DNA of 42,685 nt from positions 1-42,685 of the IMG/VR virus record IMGVR_UViG_3300025087_001798; one strand, written 5' to 3'. Every line of letters starts with the position of its first letter. Position 1 is the stretch's first letter. Shown in pieces: positions 1-8,762 of this stretch. The position numbers and the translations under genes were made by a program. A model generated the notes under the pieces. It saw only the letters and a program-made list of their open reading frames with translations, was not told the DNA's origin and searched no databases. The DNA is from a virus.

Positions 1-810
1 ATTTACTACCGATTCTTGTGAGGTTGTGCCTGGTACACCTTTAATTTTTCTCAAAGAAATACGGTCATATCTATAAAGTGAATCTCTTTTAAAAACAAGT
101 ACATTGTCATTATTATCTCCAAGTCCTGTTATCTCATCTCCGTCATTGGTAGATACTTGGAAATAATTACTGCCTGCCCAATATCCTTCATCACTTAAAT
201 CCTGTGGTAAGGGTTCGGTTAAAATTAAACTGTTTTCCGTCTGGACTTCAGATATATAAAATGTTTTATCAACTCCTGTTATGAAAATCGGGTCTCCAAT
301 TTTAAGACCTCTGGTTTTAAAATAGATAGTCGGTTCACTATCAAAAACTCTTGTATCACCTTTATTACCATTTAGATTTGCACCTTCCACAAAACCATAG
401 GTAATATCATTATTGTCGGGTAGGTCGGTAAACCAAACCCACGAAGAATGTAATTCCTGTCTTGTTGGAAAATAAATACTCCCAAAATACATCCTATCCC
501 CAACCCGATGTATGTATTTTGCCAGAGGTGGTGCTCTAGTAACAATCTCATCAGTCCACACACTGCCGTCATATCTTTTAGAATTATCATTCGGTGTAAT
601 AACTCCAGGCGAAGTAATATTCCAGCCATTAACAAAGTAAGCCTTGTCTAAAAATACTGCGCTTCTCCATTTGTTTACACTGGAAGTTACGTTTACTCCC
701 TGTCCTGTCCAGGTATTCAAAACAGGATTCCAGATATGAAAGTCATTCCCATATACCCCTATGAGTTTTTCCAATCCGTCTGAAGTTTTTAAACCAGCTA
801 GTCCTATCAT
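1..810 (-). CDS. Beta-propeller-like virion protein (3' end beyond window)
   Basis: The reading frame is open from an ATG at 810 to the left edge, giving 270 visible codons. The protein alternates short strand-like segments ending in aromatic residues (NDFHIWNP, YDGSVWTD, VLVFKRDSLYRYD) with Gly/Asn/Asp turns, as in beta-propeller virion proteins. A packaged-DNA stabilisation or tail-hub protein of the P22 gp10 type would fit, because the window also encodes a P22-type portal, but that is inference. The ATG overlaps the stop of the upstream gene as TAATG, which suggests translational coupling. It has no Ser/Thr tract, unlike its neighbour. That it is a real gene is fairly certain; the exact function is not. 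Confidence 0.72.
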   Translation of the reverse strand, partial: MIGLAGLKTSDGLEKLIGVYGNDFHIWNPVLNTWTGQGVNVTSSVNKWRSAVFLDKAYFVNGWNITSPGVITPNDNSKRYDGSVWTDEIVTRAPPLAKYIHRVGDRMYFGSIYFPTRQELHSSWVWFTDLPDNNDITYGFVEGANLNGNKGDTRVFDSEPTIYFKTRGLKIGDPIFITGVDKTFYISEVQTENSLILTEPLPQDLSDEGYWAGSNYFQVSTNDGDEITGLGDNNDNVLVFKRDSLYRYDRISLRKIKGVPGTTSQESVVN

Positions 811-1328
811 TAAACTGTTGTTGTTGTACTCGTTGAACTGCTTGTCGTCGTCGAAGTTGAACTCGTTGTCTGTGTTGTGGATGTAGAACTGGTTGTACTA
901 GTCGTACTTGTAGAGCGCGTCGTCGATGTGGTGCTGGTTGATCGGGTTGTACTGCTAGAGGTACTCGTGCTGGAACTGGTAGTGGTTTCTGTAGTTGAAG
1001 TTGTAGTTTCTGTAGTTGAACTGCTCGTGGACGTGGTTGAAGTTGAAGTCGAAGATGTCGAAGTCGAACTGGTAGTCGAAGTAGTAGTTGAACTACTTGT
1101 GCTGGTACTTGTGGTTGTAGTACTGGTACTGGTTGTGGTACTGGTGGTGGAAGTTAAATCAGCTCCACGTTTTTCATTTCCTTCACGCTTGGCAACCGCA
1201 CCTATAATTTTGGAAAATACCGCATTTAAGGCATCGTAAAGTTCCCCCTTTTTTCTCAGGAAAACAGAAACCCTGCGGTTTACCCCTTCAAATGAATGTA
1301 TACTATAAGGCTGTTGTTGCTCTTCCAT
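810..1328 (-). CDS. Small virion-type protein with Ser/Thr-rich tail
   Basis: A 172-residue protein. The first 58 residues look like a normal folded domain (QPYSIHSFEGVNRRVSVFL, then a helical KKGELYDALNAVFSKIIGA segment). The rest is only Ser and Thr apart from a few Glu, Arg and Gln, and ends in Thr-Thr-Thr-Val. The same tail type occurs in six other proteins here. It sits between a connector-like gene and the beta-propeller-like gene, so a tail or neck role is likely. The ATG lies six bases after the upstream stop and has no strong SD. The tail could be an O-glycosylated spacer, given the nearby glycosyltransferase cassette, but nothing in the sequence proves this. Confidence 0.75.
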   Translation of the reverse strand: MEEQQQPYSIHSFEGVNRRVSVFLRKKGELYDALNAVFSKIIGAVAKREGNEKRGADLTSTTSTTTSTSTTTTSTSTSSSTTTSTTSSTSTSSTSTSTTSTSSSTTETTTSTTETTTSSSTSTSSSTTRSTSTTSTTRSTSTTSTTSSTSTTQTTSSTSTTTSSSTSTTTTV

Positions 1329-1334
1329 ATCATA

Positions 1335-2600
1335 CTACCAATACTTCTCTTTCAAAATGTCACTCGATTCAAATCTATTGTTATAAAGTCTCTCCACTCC
1401 CCGTCTGCCTATCCATCTCTTTAAACTCATTGGCTGTCCTGCGGGGTTTCTGCGGTTGGCATCCATCTTTACAAGTAAGTTAACTCCCGTATCAATTCCT
1501 ATCTGTCTTCTGCCTACCTGTTGTCTGCCGTAAAACAAATCTTCATACAGTCCTGCTTTATTCTCGTTGCCTTTTATCCTCTCCATCTGGGCAATGGCAA
1601 AGTTTTCCAAAGTAGCAGGTATAGGAATAAGAGTTTCATCATCTACCGTATCCAAATCTTCTATGTCTCTGTAATATCTAAAATAAAACGTACCCAAAGC
1701 CGTGGTCAAAGGCGTAGGGTAGGTTAAAATATAGCCAGCGTCGGAACTTGAATCAGCTTCTGCAAGCGTATAGTGTGTTAAATAATCATCACCCGTTCTG
1801 TTGTTATCCTGAACATAAACATCAAATTCTTTTTCATTTAAAAACTTTAACTGGTAAGTCAGATCACTGGCTCCAGAAACATATCGGTATCTAACATCAT
1901 CCAAGTTACCCTGATCTCCCATGTTGGCAGGCAGGGCGTATTTATTTACCGAAGCGGTAGTTGTGGTTGCCGAGTCGGTTACTTTTAAAAACCACCAATC
2001 TTTCTTAGCCCCTCTTATAATGTCCTGCGCTGCGTTAAAAAACCTAATTATCTGTCTGTCCCCCGCTACTCTGCCATCTAAATCATTGGTAATCTGTCGT
2101 ACGTTTCTTATCATAAAACCTACCTGCCCTTTGGTAAATCCCGAACCCAATACCGTAGGTGTGTATTCTGCATAAGTTCCCGTAATGCTGTTGTAAAATC
2201 TTGCCCTGTATTGGGTGGTTCCTGCCCCTGCGGTGTGGTAGTAAACAGTGTTTAATTTATCCCATTGAATAGGGGACTGGGTTAACAGTACCCATGTATC
2301 TGTAGAAGAAGCTCGTTGTTCTATCTCAACAAAATTCCAAGGTGCTTTATAAACTGGGGTATCTTTCGGGTGTGCAAAGTCAAGCGCAGCTGTAGAAGTT
2401 AAAGTTGTTTTTCCAGTTAAAGCGGAAATGGTTTCAAGTTCTGTTAACTCCTCTCCTACTTCCCCAAAAACTGCCAAGTCATTGGCCGCAAAGGAAACAT
2501 TACTAAGTACAGTCAGGGTTGTCCCACTGGAATAGGCCGTAGCTAAATATGTTTTATAAGTACTTCTTAAATCAGGATTACCTACAGAAATTTTTCTTAT
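1335..2600 (-). CDS. Connector/tail-adaptor-like protein, probable AUA start
   Basis: About 421 residues. It has a beta-rich N-terminal part and an alpha/beta body with the segment RQIIRFFNAAQDIIRGAK, and a C-terminal helical segment (ATLENFAIAQMERIKGNENK) of the kind seen in head-tail connector proteins. A TTG at 2477 is the first conventional start, but 41 codons upstream of it read as sensible protein in frame (ISVGNPDLRSTYKTYLATAY). That extension begins at ATA (2600-2598), six bases after a strong SD GGAGG (2607-2611), and no ATG, GTG or TTG lies between the SD and the extension. I therefore place the start at 2600. The alternatives are TTG at 2477 or a sequence error in an original ATG. 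Confidence 0.72.
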   Translation of the reverse strand: MRKISVGNPDLRSTYKTYLATAYSSGTTLTVLSNVSFAANDLAVFGEVGEELTELETISALTGKTTLTSTAALDFAHPKDTPVYKAPWNFVEIEQRASSTDTWVLLTQSPIQWDKLNTVYYHTAGAGTTQYRARFYNSITGTYAEYTPTVLGSGFTKGQVGFMIRNVRQITNDLDGRVAGDRQIIRFFNAAQDIIRGAKKDWWFLKVTDSATTTTASVNKYALPANMGDQGNLDDVRYRYVSGASDLTYQLKFLNEKEFDVYVQDNNRTGDDYLTHYTLAEADSSSDAGYILTYPTPLTTALGTFYFRYYRDIEDLDTVDDETLIPIPATLENFAIAQMERIKGNENKAGLYEDLFYGRQQVGRRQIGIDTGVNLLVKMDANRRNPAGQPMSLKRWIGRRGVERLYNNRFESSDILKEKYW

Positions 2601-2640
2601 GTTGTACCTCCAAACAGATTATAGAACATATAATTGGCCA

Positions 2641-4371
2641 TCAGACAAGTGCCGCTGAAATAAAGTAAGGCCATGTTTGGGTGGTAGAAGAAGAAGTACT
2701 TGTAGAAATAGTTGTCGAAGTACTTGAACTGGTCGTGGTGCTCGTACTTGTTGTAGTAGTTGAGGTTGTGGTGGATTGACTTGTGGTGGTGCTCGTGCTG
2801 GAAGAAGAACTGGTGCTTGTAGAACTTGTCGTGGAAGTTGTAGAGGTTGAACTTGAGGTCGATGAAGTCGTACTAGTCGTTGACGTACTTGAGGTCGTAC
2901 TTGTTGATCTTGTTGTACTGGTGGTGCTTGTGGAAGAAGAAGTAGAAGTTGTACTGGTCGAAGTTGTTACCGATTGAGTTGTAGTAGTAGATGAACTGGT
3001 ACTGGAAGTCGTAGAAGTAGTTGTCGTACTGCTGGAAGTCGAGCGGGTAGTAGAGGTTGTTGAAGTAGATCGGGTTGTAGAAGTAGTTGATGTGGAACGG
3101 GTTGTACTTGTAGTTGAGGTACTTCGGGTAGTTGAAGTTGTACTAGTTGAGCTGGATGTACTCGTCGTAGTTGTTGAAGTACTTGAAGTTGTGCTGGTAG
3201 TACTGGTAGATGTAGTAGTGGTTGAAGTACTCGTTGTTAATGCACCATTGGTTACATACTCAACTAAAAGCCATTCAGTTGAAACGTCAGTACCTAAAGT
3301 TGTACCTCCCGTATGTTCTACTCCAATTTGTGCAGTATCTAAATTACTGGCAGCCCAAGGTGTAGTTGAAGCACCAGGCAAATCATAAAGGGTTAAAGAA
3401 TAATTAAAAGGTAAAGCAGCAGCGTTAGTGTGCCAACTAGTATCGGCTTGATTGATACCCGCACTACTTTCTACCGTTCCTCCACTTGAAGCTTTAATTC
3501 TTAATTTATCAGTACAAGCAACATCATTTTGTCTTAATCTTGCTCCTACTTGGACTAAAGTAATCGAATCATCGGCAGTTAAACCCGATGCCTCTAAGTT
3601 ATAATCGTCTAAAGTATTAACTACTGAAATATTATTTACTAAATCAGTTGCGTCATTAGGGGTAACTTCATCTACGTTTGTATAATTGTCTCCAGAGGTT
3701 GGTGTCCATTGGGAATTATCACCTACAGCATTAGGTTTAAGGTGTTTAATTTCTCCAGCACCAGGCCAGGAGTTTTGGAAAGAGCCAGTGGAGTCGTTGA
3801 TGGCTATATCGTCAAAATAAAAATCAGATGTTGAAGTTCCCGCAGTCCCAATATCTATATAGCCAGGTTTGTTTAACCCTGTCCAATTAACAGTACCAGA
3901 CGCAAAACTACTACCGTTAATTCGGCAATCTAATATCGAAGCTGATAGGGTAGTCATATCCACTTTTACTTCTATTGCGTACCAAGTATCTACTGAAAGA
4001 CTAGAAGAATCGCTACCGACTTGAGCACTCGCTATGTTATCCCAAAGCTGAATTGTTCCACTTGTAGTACAAATAATTCGTACAAGACCATCACCTACAT
4101 CACTAATAATATCTAAAACTCTCACATTAACAGATGGAGCAACTGCTAAACGTAAATAAATACGATAGTAAGATATAGTTGGGCCATTTCCTCCTGAAGC
4201 AAATGTATATTCAACATAAGAAGTACCTCCCGCTGTTGGGTTAATTCTTAAAGCATAAGTACCACTTCGAACGGGAGAAGTAACAATTGATCCTGTACCA
4301 CCCTTAACATTAATCTCAACCTCAGCAGTTAAACTATTTAACTCAAATCCGCTAGACCATAACCTCGCAAT
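2641..4371 (-). CDS. LamG-like jellyroll protein with Ser/Thr tract, probable AUU start
   Basis: About 576 residues. Residues 1 to about 130 resemble a concanavalin/LamG-like jellyroll domain (ARLWSSGFELNS at the start, VRSGTYALRI, DTWYAIEVKVD, DFYFDDIAIND). A second beta-rich domain follows, then roughly 190 residues of Ser/Thr with occasional Arg, ending in a short hydrophobic peptide (WPYFISAALV). Such proteins are typically tail fibres or adhesins that bind glycans. A GTG at 4125 would remove half of the jellyroll. The frame extends upstream to an ATT at 4371, preceded by an extended SD-like AAAGGAAGTGAT. An in-frame TGA lies two codons before it, so the start is tightly bounded. Confidence 0.75.
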   Translation of the reverse strand: MARLWSSGFELNSLTAEVEINVKGGTGSIVTSPVRSGTYALRINPTAGGTSYVEYTFASGGNGPTISYYRIYLRLAVAPSVNVRVLDIISDVGDGLVRIICTTSGTIQLWDNIASAQVGSDSSSLSVDTWYAIEVKVDMTTLSASILDCRINGSSFASGTVNWTGLNKPGYIDIGTAGTSTSDFYFDDIAINDSTGSFQNSWPGAGEIKHLKPNAVGDNSQWTPTSGDNYTNVDEVTPNDATDLVNNISVVNTLDDYNLEASGLTADDSITLVQVGARLRQNDVACTDKLRIKASSGGTVESSAGINQADTSWHTNAAALPFNYSLTLYDLPGASTTPWAASNLDTAQIGVEHTGGTTLGTDVSTEWLLVEYVTNGALTTSTSTTTTSTSTTSTTSSTSTTTTSTSSSTSTTSTTRSTSTTSTTRSTSTTSTTRSTSTTSTTRSTSSSTTTTSTTSSTSSSTTTTQSVTTSTSTTSTSSSTSTTSTTRSTSTTSSTSTTSTTSSTSSSTSTTSTTSSTSTSSSSSTSTTTSQSTTTSTTTTSTSTTTSSSTSTTISTSTSSSTTQTWPYFISAALV

Positions 4372-4388
4372 ATTACATCACTTCCTTT

Positions 4389-7300
4389 CTAATCATCTAT
4401 TCGTATTGTAGTATCCCCACTTGCTGTAGGCGCAAGCTCATCTTCTTCTACTTTAATGGTTGTTTCTTCCTGAAAAGTAATACTGGTTTCTTGTGGTTCA
4501 GATTCCGCAGGGCTTGCGAAATCGGGGCTTGTACTCAAATTACTTTCATCCTGCAAAACGTCAATCTTCATAGTTTCTGGGGCTTCGGGGGTAACTAACT
4601 GCGGCTCGTCAGCTAAGTTAAGTGCGGTATCAGGTTGTGCGTAAGTTATCTCCTCTTCTTCCTCTACAGAAATCGCATATTCAAAAGTAGTAGTCGTTGA
4701 AGTCGAAGTCGAAGTTGAACTGGATGTGCTTGTGGTTGTCGTGGTGCTCGTACTTGAAGTAGTCGAGGTAGTGCTTGTGCTGGTGCTTCGGGTGGTCGAA
4801 GTGCTCGAGCTAGTTGAAGTGGAACTCGTTGTACTGGTGGTTGAAGTCGAAGTGCTTGTACTCGTAGACGTAGAGGTGGTCGAAGTAGAGGTACTGGTCG
4901 AGCTGGTAGTACTGGTCGTGGATGTACTCGAAGTTGTAGAGGTAGTTGAAGTTGATGTCGTCGTAGAACTGCTCGTAGAAGTGGTGCTTGTGGAACTCGA
5001 ACTGCTGGTAGAGGTGGAGGTTGTCGTTGTGGACGTCGATGAACTGGTAGTTGTGGTGCTGGAACTCGTGCTCGTAGTGGTTGAACTCGTAGTGGAAGTG
5101 GTTGAAGTGCTGGAGGAAGTCGAACTACTGGTCGAGGTAGTGGTGGTAGAAGTACTGCTGGTAGTACTGCTCGTCGTTGAAGTGGTAGATGTACTCGTAC
5201 TGGAAGAGGTTGTGGTGGTGCTCGAACTGGTGGAGGTTGAAATAAGTGTTGTCGTCGTACTAGTTGAGCTGGAAGTGCTCGATGTAGTTGAGGTAGTCGA
5301 GGTTGATGAAGACGAACTTGTACTGGTCGTGGTGGTGCTCGTAGAAGAAGAGGTGGATGTCGTAGTTGTCGAACTTGAAGTCGAGGTTGAAGAACTTGTC
5401 GTCGTTGTTGAAGTACTGCTGGATGTCGAAGTCGTAGAAGTTGAGCTGGACGTGGAGCTGGTGGTGCTGGTTGTTGAGGTTGACGAACTGGAACTTGTAG
5501 TCGTCGTAGAGGTACTGGTTGTGCTAGAGCTGGTTGAACTTGTGGTTGAGCTAGATGTTGTTGTGGTCGAACTAGAGGTACTCGAAGTGGTTGAAGTGGT
5601 TGAGGAAGATGTAGAGGAACTAGTCGATGATGTTGTGCTGGTTGTGGATGTCGAAGAGGTGGTTGACGTAGTACTAGTGCTTGTTGAAGAAGATGAGCTT
5701 GTGGAAGTCGTAGTCGAAGAGGTACTCGTTGAGCTAGAGGTAGTAGTTGTACTTGTCGATGTAGACGAGCTAGTGGAGGAACTAGTCGTCGTAGATGAGG
5801 TGCTACTCGAAGTAGTAGTTGTGCTAGTAGAAGACGAAGTTGACGTGGAGCTACTCGTGGTAGTGGTTGATGAACTTGTGCTCGTTGTAGTTGTGCTGGA
5901 ACTGGTACTGGTAGACGTAGTTGTTGTGGAAGTCGATGTGCTAGTTGAACTCGAAGTTGTGGTTGTTGATGTACTAGAAGACGTACTTGTAGTACTCGAA
6001 CTTGTAGATGAAGAAGTGGAACTACTGGTAGTAGTGGTCGATGTTGATGACGTCGTACTAGTCGTAGAAGTACTACTGGAAGAACTCGTTGACGAGGTTG
6101 TTGAAGTAGTACTGGTACTCGAGCTGGTGGATGTTGTACTGGTGCTTGTAGACGAAGATGTGCTTGTAGATGTAGTTGTCGAACTTGTACTACTACTGGT
6201 TGATGTTGTGCTCGAGGATGTAGAACTGGAAGTCGAACTGGATGTCGTTGTTGTAGAAGTGGACGACGATGTGCTTGTTGTCGATGTGCTTGAAGAAGAA
6301 CTTGTTGATGAGGTAGTACTCGTGGTTGACGTGCTCGAAGAAGTTGAAGTCGTGCTTGTACTTGTTGAAGAGGATGAACTCGAAGACGTAGTAGTTGTAG
6401 AGGTTGAGCTTGACGTGGTGGTTGTAGAAGTAGAGGAAGTCGTGGACGTGGACGATGTAGTGCTGGTTGTACTCGTACTGGATGTCGTCGATGTGGTGCT
6501 TGTAGAGCTAGACGTGCTACTGGTTGTAGATGTAGTTGAGGTGGAAGAACTGGTCGAGGTGGTGCTCGTAGATGATGAAGTCGATGTAGAGGAACTAGTG
6601 GTAGTTGTACTACTGCTCGTCGTTGTGCTCGATGTAGAGCTTGAAGTTGAACTTGTAGTACTGGTGGTAGAAGTAGATGAGCTCGTGCTTGTGGTGGTAG
6701 TTGATGAGCTTGTACTGCTAGAGGTAGTAGTTGAGGAAGTAGACGAACTGCTGGATGTAGACGATGTGGTACTAGTCGTGCTTGTACTAGAAGTCGTAGA
6801 TGTCGTACTCGTGGAAGAGGACGAACTAGTTGAAGAGCTAGTAGTCGTAGTTGAAGTAGACGTAGTGGTGGTGCTCGATGATGTGGATGTGCTGGAACTA
6901 GTCGTGGTCGAACTTGTTGAACTGCTGGTAGAAGTTGTGGATGAGCTGGTTGAACTACTCGTTGTGGTTGTAGATGTAGACGTACTGCTTGAGGTTGTAG
7001 TAGTTGAGCTTGATGTTGTAGTCGAACTACTCGTTGATGTTGTTGACGTGGAACTAGAAGTGGAACTAGTAGTAGAAGTGGTACTCGTACTGGAGCTGGT
7101 AGAAGTAGTTGTGGTGGATGTACTCGAGCTTGTTGTAGTTGTGCTTGTCGATGAACTGGTAGAGGTACTCGAAGTGGTGGAGGTAGTAGAGGTGGAACTG
7201 CTTGAACTGGTACTCGATGTCGTGGAAGTCGTGCTGGTAGAGGTAGACGTAGTAGTCGTTGAGGTGGATGTTGAACTTGTGGTACTAGTCGTTGATGTGC

Positions 7301-8138
7301 TCGACGTTGTGGATGTTGTACTTGTGCTTGTGGAAGATGAAGTACTGCTAGACGTTGTCGTGGTGCTCGTCGTAGTTGAACTAGACGTAGAGGAACTGGT
7401 TGTAGTGGTTGAAGTACTGGAAGTTGTACTCGTTGTGCTTGTAGAGGTACTTGAAGATGTACTGGTTGACGTTGTAGTTGTTGACGAAGAAGTAGACGAA
7501 CTCGTACTGCTCGTTGTTGAAGTTGTGCTAGTACTCGTCGAGGTTGTTGTAGTTGACGAACTTGTACTAGAAGTTGTGGAAGTCGTTGAAGTAGAAGTGC
7601 TGGAAGAGGTACTCGTAGTGGTTGTCGAAGTTGAACTAGAGCTACTTGTAGACGTAGTAGTAGTGGAACTACTAGTCGAACTGGTTGTAGAAGTGGTCGA
7701 TGTAGAACTGGTAGTCGATGTTGTTGAAGTGGAGGATGAAGTTGACGAACTAGTAGTGGTGGTAGAAGTCGAGCTTGAAGTGGACGTGGATGAAGTGGTA
7801 CTTGTGGTTGACGTGCTTGTACTGCTGGTTGTGGAGGTTGTTGACGTAGATGAACTCGTCGAAGTTGTACTAGTTGAAGACGATGTCGACGTGCTTGTAG
7901 TAGTCGTACTTGTTGAAGTTGAGGTAGTTGAGCTTGTGGAGGAACTCGTAGTCGTTGTGGACGAGCTGGTTGAGGAGGTCGTAGATGTAGTACTGGTCGA
8001 CGACGTTGTGCTTGTCGTGGAAGTAGATGAGCTGGTACTTGTGGAAGTTGTGGTCGTGCTGGTAGTCGTACCGCCTGCTTCTAGAGGAAAGTAATTCTGC
8101 CCAAAATATATCTTACCAAAAAAATTAGCACCAGTCAT
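4389..8138 (-). CDS. Giant Ser/Thr-only repeat protein (1249 aa)
   Basis: Three parts are visible. Residues 1-23 are aromatic and Gly-rich (FFGKIYFGQNYFPLEAGG). Residues about 24-1151 are Ser and Thr, with one Leu-Ile pair and one Arg as the interruptions I saw. The last 98 residues are acidic, rich in Glu, Asp, Pro and Thr. There is no signal peptide or membrane segment. A mucin-like extended fibre on the virion is the simplest reading, with the ends serving as anchors. The ATG at 8138 lacks an SD but has a TATAAT six bases upstream. The neighbouring genes also look like tail or fibre proteins. The long open frame on the opposite strand is a by-product of the Ser/Thr codons. Confidence 0.85.
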   Translation of the reverse strand: MTGANFFGKIYFGQNYFPLEAGGTTTSTTTTSTSTSSSTSTTSTTSSTSTTSTTSSTSSSTTTTSSSTSSTTSTSTSTTTTSTSTSSSTSTTSTSSSTSTTSTTSSTSTSTTSTTSSTSTSSSTSTTTTSSSTSSSTSTTSTTSSTSTTSTTSSTSSSTTTTSTSSSSSTSTTTTSTSSSTSTSTTSTTSSTSSSTTTTSTSTSTTSTTSSTSSSTSSSTTTTSTSTSSSTSTSTTSTTSSTSTTTTSSSTSSSTTTSTTTTSSSTSSSTSTSTTSTTSSTSTTSTTSSTSTSTTTTSTSTSTTSTTSSTSSSSSTSTTSTTSSTSTSSSTSTTTTSSSTSTTTTSTSSSTSTTSTTSSTSSSTSTTSTSSSTTTSSSTTTTSSSTSTSTTTTSSSTSSSTTSTSSSTSSTTTSSSTSTSSSTTTTSTSTTTTSSSTSSSSSTSTTSTTSSTSTTSTTSSTSSSSSTSSTTTSSSTSSSTTTTSTSSSTSTTSTTSSTSSSTSSTTTSSSTTTTSSSTSTSSSTSTTSTSSSTSTTSTTSSTSSSTSTTSTTSSTSTTSTTSSTSTTSSTSTTTTSSSTSTTTTSSSSSSSTSTSTTSTSSSTSTTSTTSSTSSSSSTSTTSTSSSTSTTTTSSSTSSSTSSSTTSTSSSTSSTTTSTSTSSSTSTSTTSTSSSTSTTSTTSSTSSSSSTSTTSTTSSTSTTTTSSSTSSSTSSSTTSTSSSTSTTTTSSSTSTSTSTTTTSTSTSSSTTTTSTSSSTTTTSSSTSTSSSTSTTTTSSSTSSTTTSSSTSSSTSTSTTTTSSSTSTSSTTTSTSSSSSTSTSTTSTTSSTSTTSTTSSTSSSTSSSTTSTTSSTSSSTTTTSSSTTSSTSSSTTSTSTTTTSSSSSTSTTSTTSSTSSSTSTTSTSSSTSTTTTSSSTSTSSSTTTTSTSSSTSTTTTSTSSSSSTSTTSTTSSTSSSTSTTTTLISTSTSSSTTTTSSSTSTSTTSTTSSTTSSTSTTTTSTSSSTSSSTSTTSTTSSTTTSTSSSTTTTSSSTSTTTTSTSTSSSSSTSTTSTSSSTTTSTSTTSTTSSTSTTSTTSSTSTSTSTTSTSTSTSTSTSTTSTTSSTSTSSSTSTTRSTSTSTTSTTSSTSTTTTTSTSSSTSTSTSTTTTFEYAISVEEEEEITYAQPDTALNLADEPQLVTPEAPETMKIDVLQDESNLSTSPDFASPAESEPQETSITFQEETTIKVEEDELAPTASGDTTIRIDD
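4686..8069 (-). repeat. Low-complexity Ser/Thr coding repeat with scrambled codons
   Basis: About 3.4 kb encodes essentially nothing but Ser and Thr, often in an eight-residue rhythm TTSTTSST. At DNA level the tract is not a clean tandem repeat: all four Thr codons and several Ser codons (AGT, AGC, TCA, TCC, TCG, TCT) are mixed. The protein composition is therefore kept while exact DNA repeats are broken up. Similar shorter tracts occur at 813-1150, 2680-3235, 10060-10265, 28327-28450, 28630-28750 and 28925-29145. Confidence 0.9.
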
Positions 8139-8144
8139 ACATTT

Positions 8145-8150
8145 ATTATA
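8145..8150 (-). promoter_or_regulatory. -10 box (TATAAT) just upstream of giant Ser/Thr gene
   Basis: A perfect TATAAT on the minus strand ends six bases before the ATG at 8138, and no SD lies between. I find no convincing -35 at 16-19 bases (the best is a TTATAG-like hexamer). If used, transcription would begin at or next to the AUG. The same geometry recurs at several other genes here. Confidence 0.45.
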
Positions 8151-8175
8151 ATGGTGCTATATGGGGAGCTATAAA

Positions 8176-8517
8176 CTACTTTCCTTCAAACAATGCCTTC
8201 AGTTCCCCAACTGCCTTCGCACTTTCAATTCCCCATTTTTCCTGTTCGTCAAATAATTGTTTCAAAAGGGCAACTTCGGCAGGAGTAAATTCTATCTCTT
8301 TATCGGAGTATTCGGTGAAGATTACACTTTCATCGCCTACCTTTTGGGTAGTGTTTTTTGAACCTTCAAGGATTTTCTTATAAGCGGAAGCAGCATCCTG
8401 CAGGGTAACGAAAGTGAATTGTTTAGGCTGGGCTATAGGCATACCCTTTTCATTTGTAGATATATCAAAGAAAAGACGACTTAACACCGCTTTTAATGTG
8501 GCTTTCTGTATTTTTAT
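8176..8517 (-). CDS. Hypothetical tail-region protein, probable AUA start
   Basis: About 113 residues, function unknown. The sequence is mixed and mainly helical at the end (FTPAEVALLKQLFDEQEKWG, then a helix up to ELKALFEGK). The first conventional start is a GTG at 8487 with no SD. Upstream, the frame reads IKIQKATLKA and begins at ATA (8517-8515), overlapping the stop of the preceding gene as ATATAA. An AGGTG motif lies seven bases before it. This copies the ATGA overlaps used elsewhere in the genome, with ATA in place of ATG. A second in-frame ATA lies at 8511. It probably forms a pair with the gene before it, next to the fibre genes. Confidence 0.65.
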   Translation of the reverse strand: MKIQKATLKAVLSRLFFDISTNEKGMPIAQPKQFTFVTLQDAASAYKKILEGSKNTTQKVGDESVIFTEYSDKEIEFTPAEVALLKQLFDEQEKWGIESAKAVGELKALFEGK

Positions 8518-8747
8518 ATTCCTTCACCTGCTTTCAAAAAGTTATATAAGTCGGTCAGAAAGTTTATAGCGGCGGTTTTTCTTGCCCCCGTAAGTTCTAC
8601 CTGTTTGTCCCGATTATACTCTTCACCTTCTGCTGTCTGTACCCGATACCCTACGTTTACGTACCACTTAAAAGTATCATCGGGTTGTTTTTCCCTGGAA
8701 AGTCTAAGTTCATCAAATTTTATATCAGATTTTGTCAAAATTGCCAT
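8514..8747 (-). CDS. Small hypothetical protein in fibre region
   Basis: A 77-residue protein of unknown function with a beta-rich middle (DTFKWYVNVGYRVQTAEGEE) and a helical C-terminus (TAAINFLTDLYNFLKAGEG). The ATG at 8747 has a good SD (GAGGTG, five bases upstream). It lies between the fibre-like gene at 8763 and the 113-residue gene, with which it shares a stop/start overlap, so the two are probably co-translated. A minor virion or fibre-assembly role is possible but cannot be read from the sequence. Confidence 0.7.
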   Translation of the reverse strand: MAILTKSDIKFDELRLSREKQPDDTFKWYVNVGYRVQTAEGEEYNRDKQVELTGARKTAAINFLTDLYNFLKAGEGI

Positions 8748-8762
8748 AATATCACCTCTATC

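Noticed and set aside
372-635. 87-codon minus-strand frame near the left edge
   Set aside because: It overlaps the longer coding-like frame 1-810 in another phase and has no SD.
877-1239. Plus-strand Val/Leu-rich frame, and similar ones at 2783, 3092, 9977, 28675 and 28887
   Set aside because: All are antisense shadows of Ser/Thr tracts, with the same compositional cause.
4686-8069. CRISPR array or tandem DNA repeat
   Set aside because: The tract has no constant repeat/spacer period, and the similarity is at protein level only.
4726-8094. Plus-strand open frame of 1122 codons rich in Val, Leu, Glu and Asp
   Set aside because: It is antisense to the Ser/Thr tract. Reverse complements of Thr and Ser codons give GTx, CTx and GAx codons with no stops, so the frame is open for compositional reasons. 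It has no SD and no natural protein composition.
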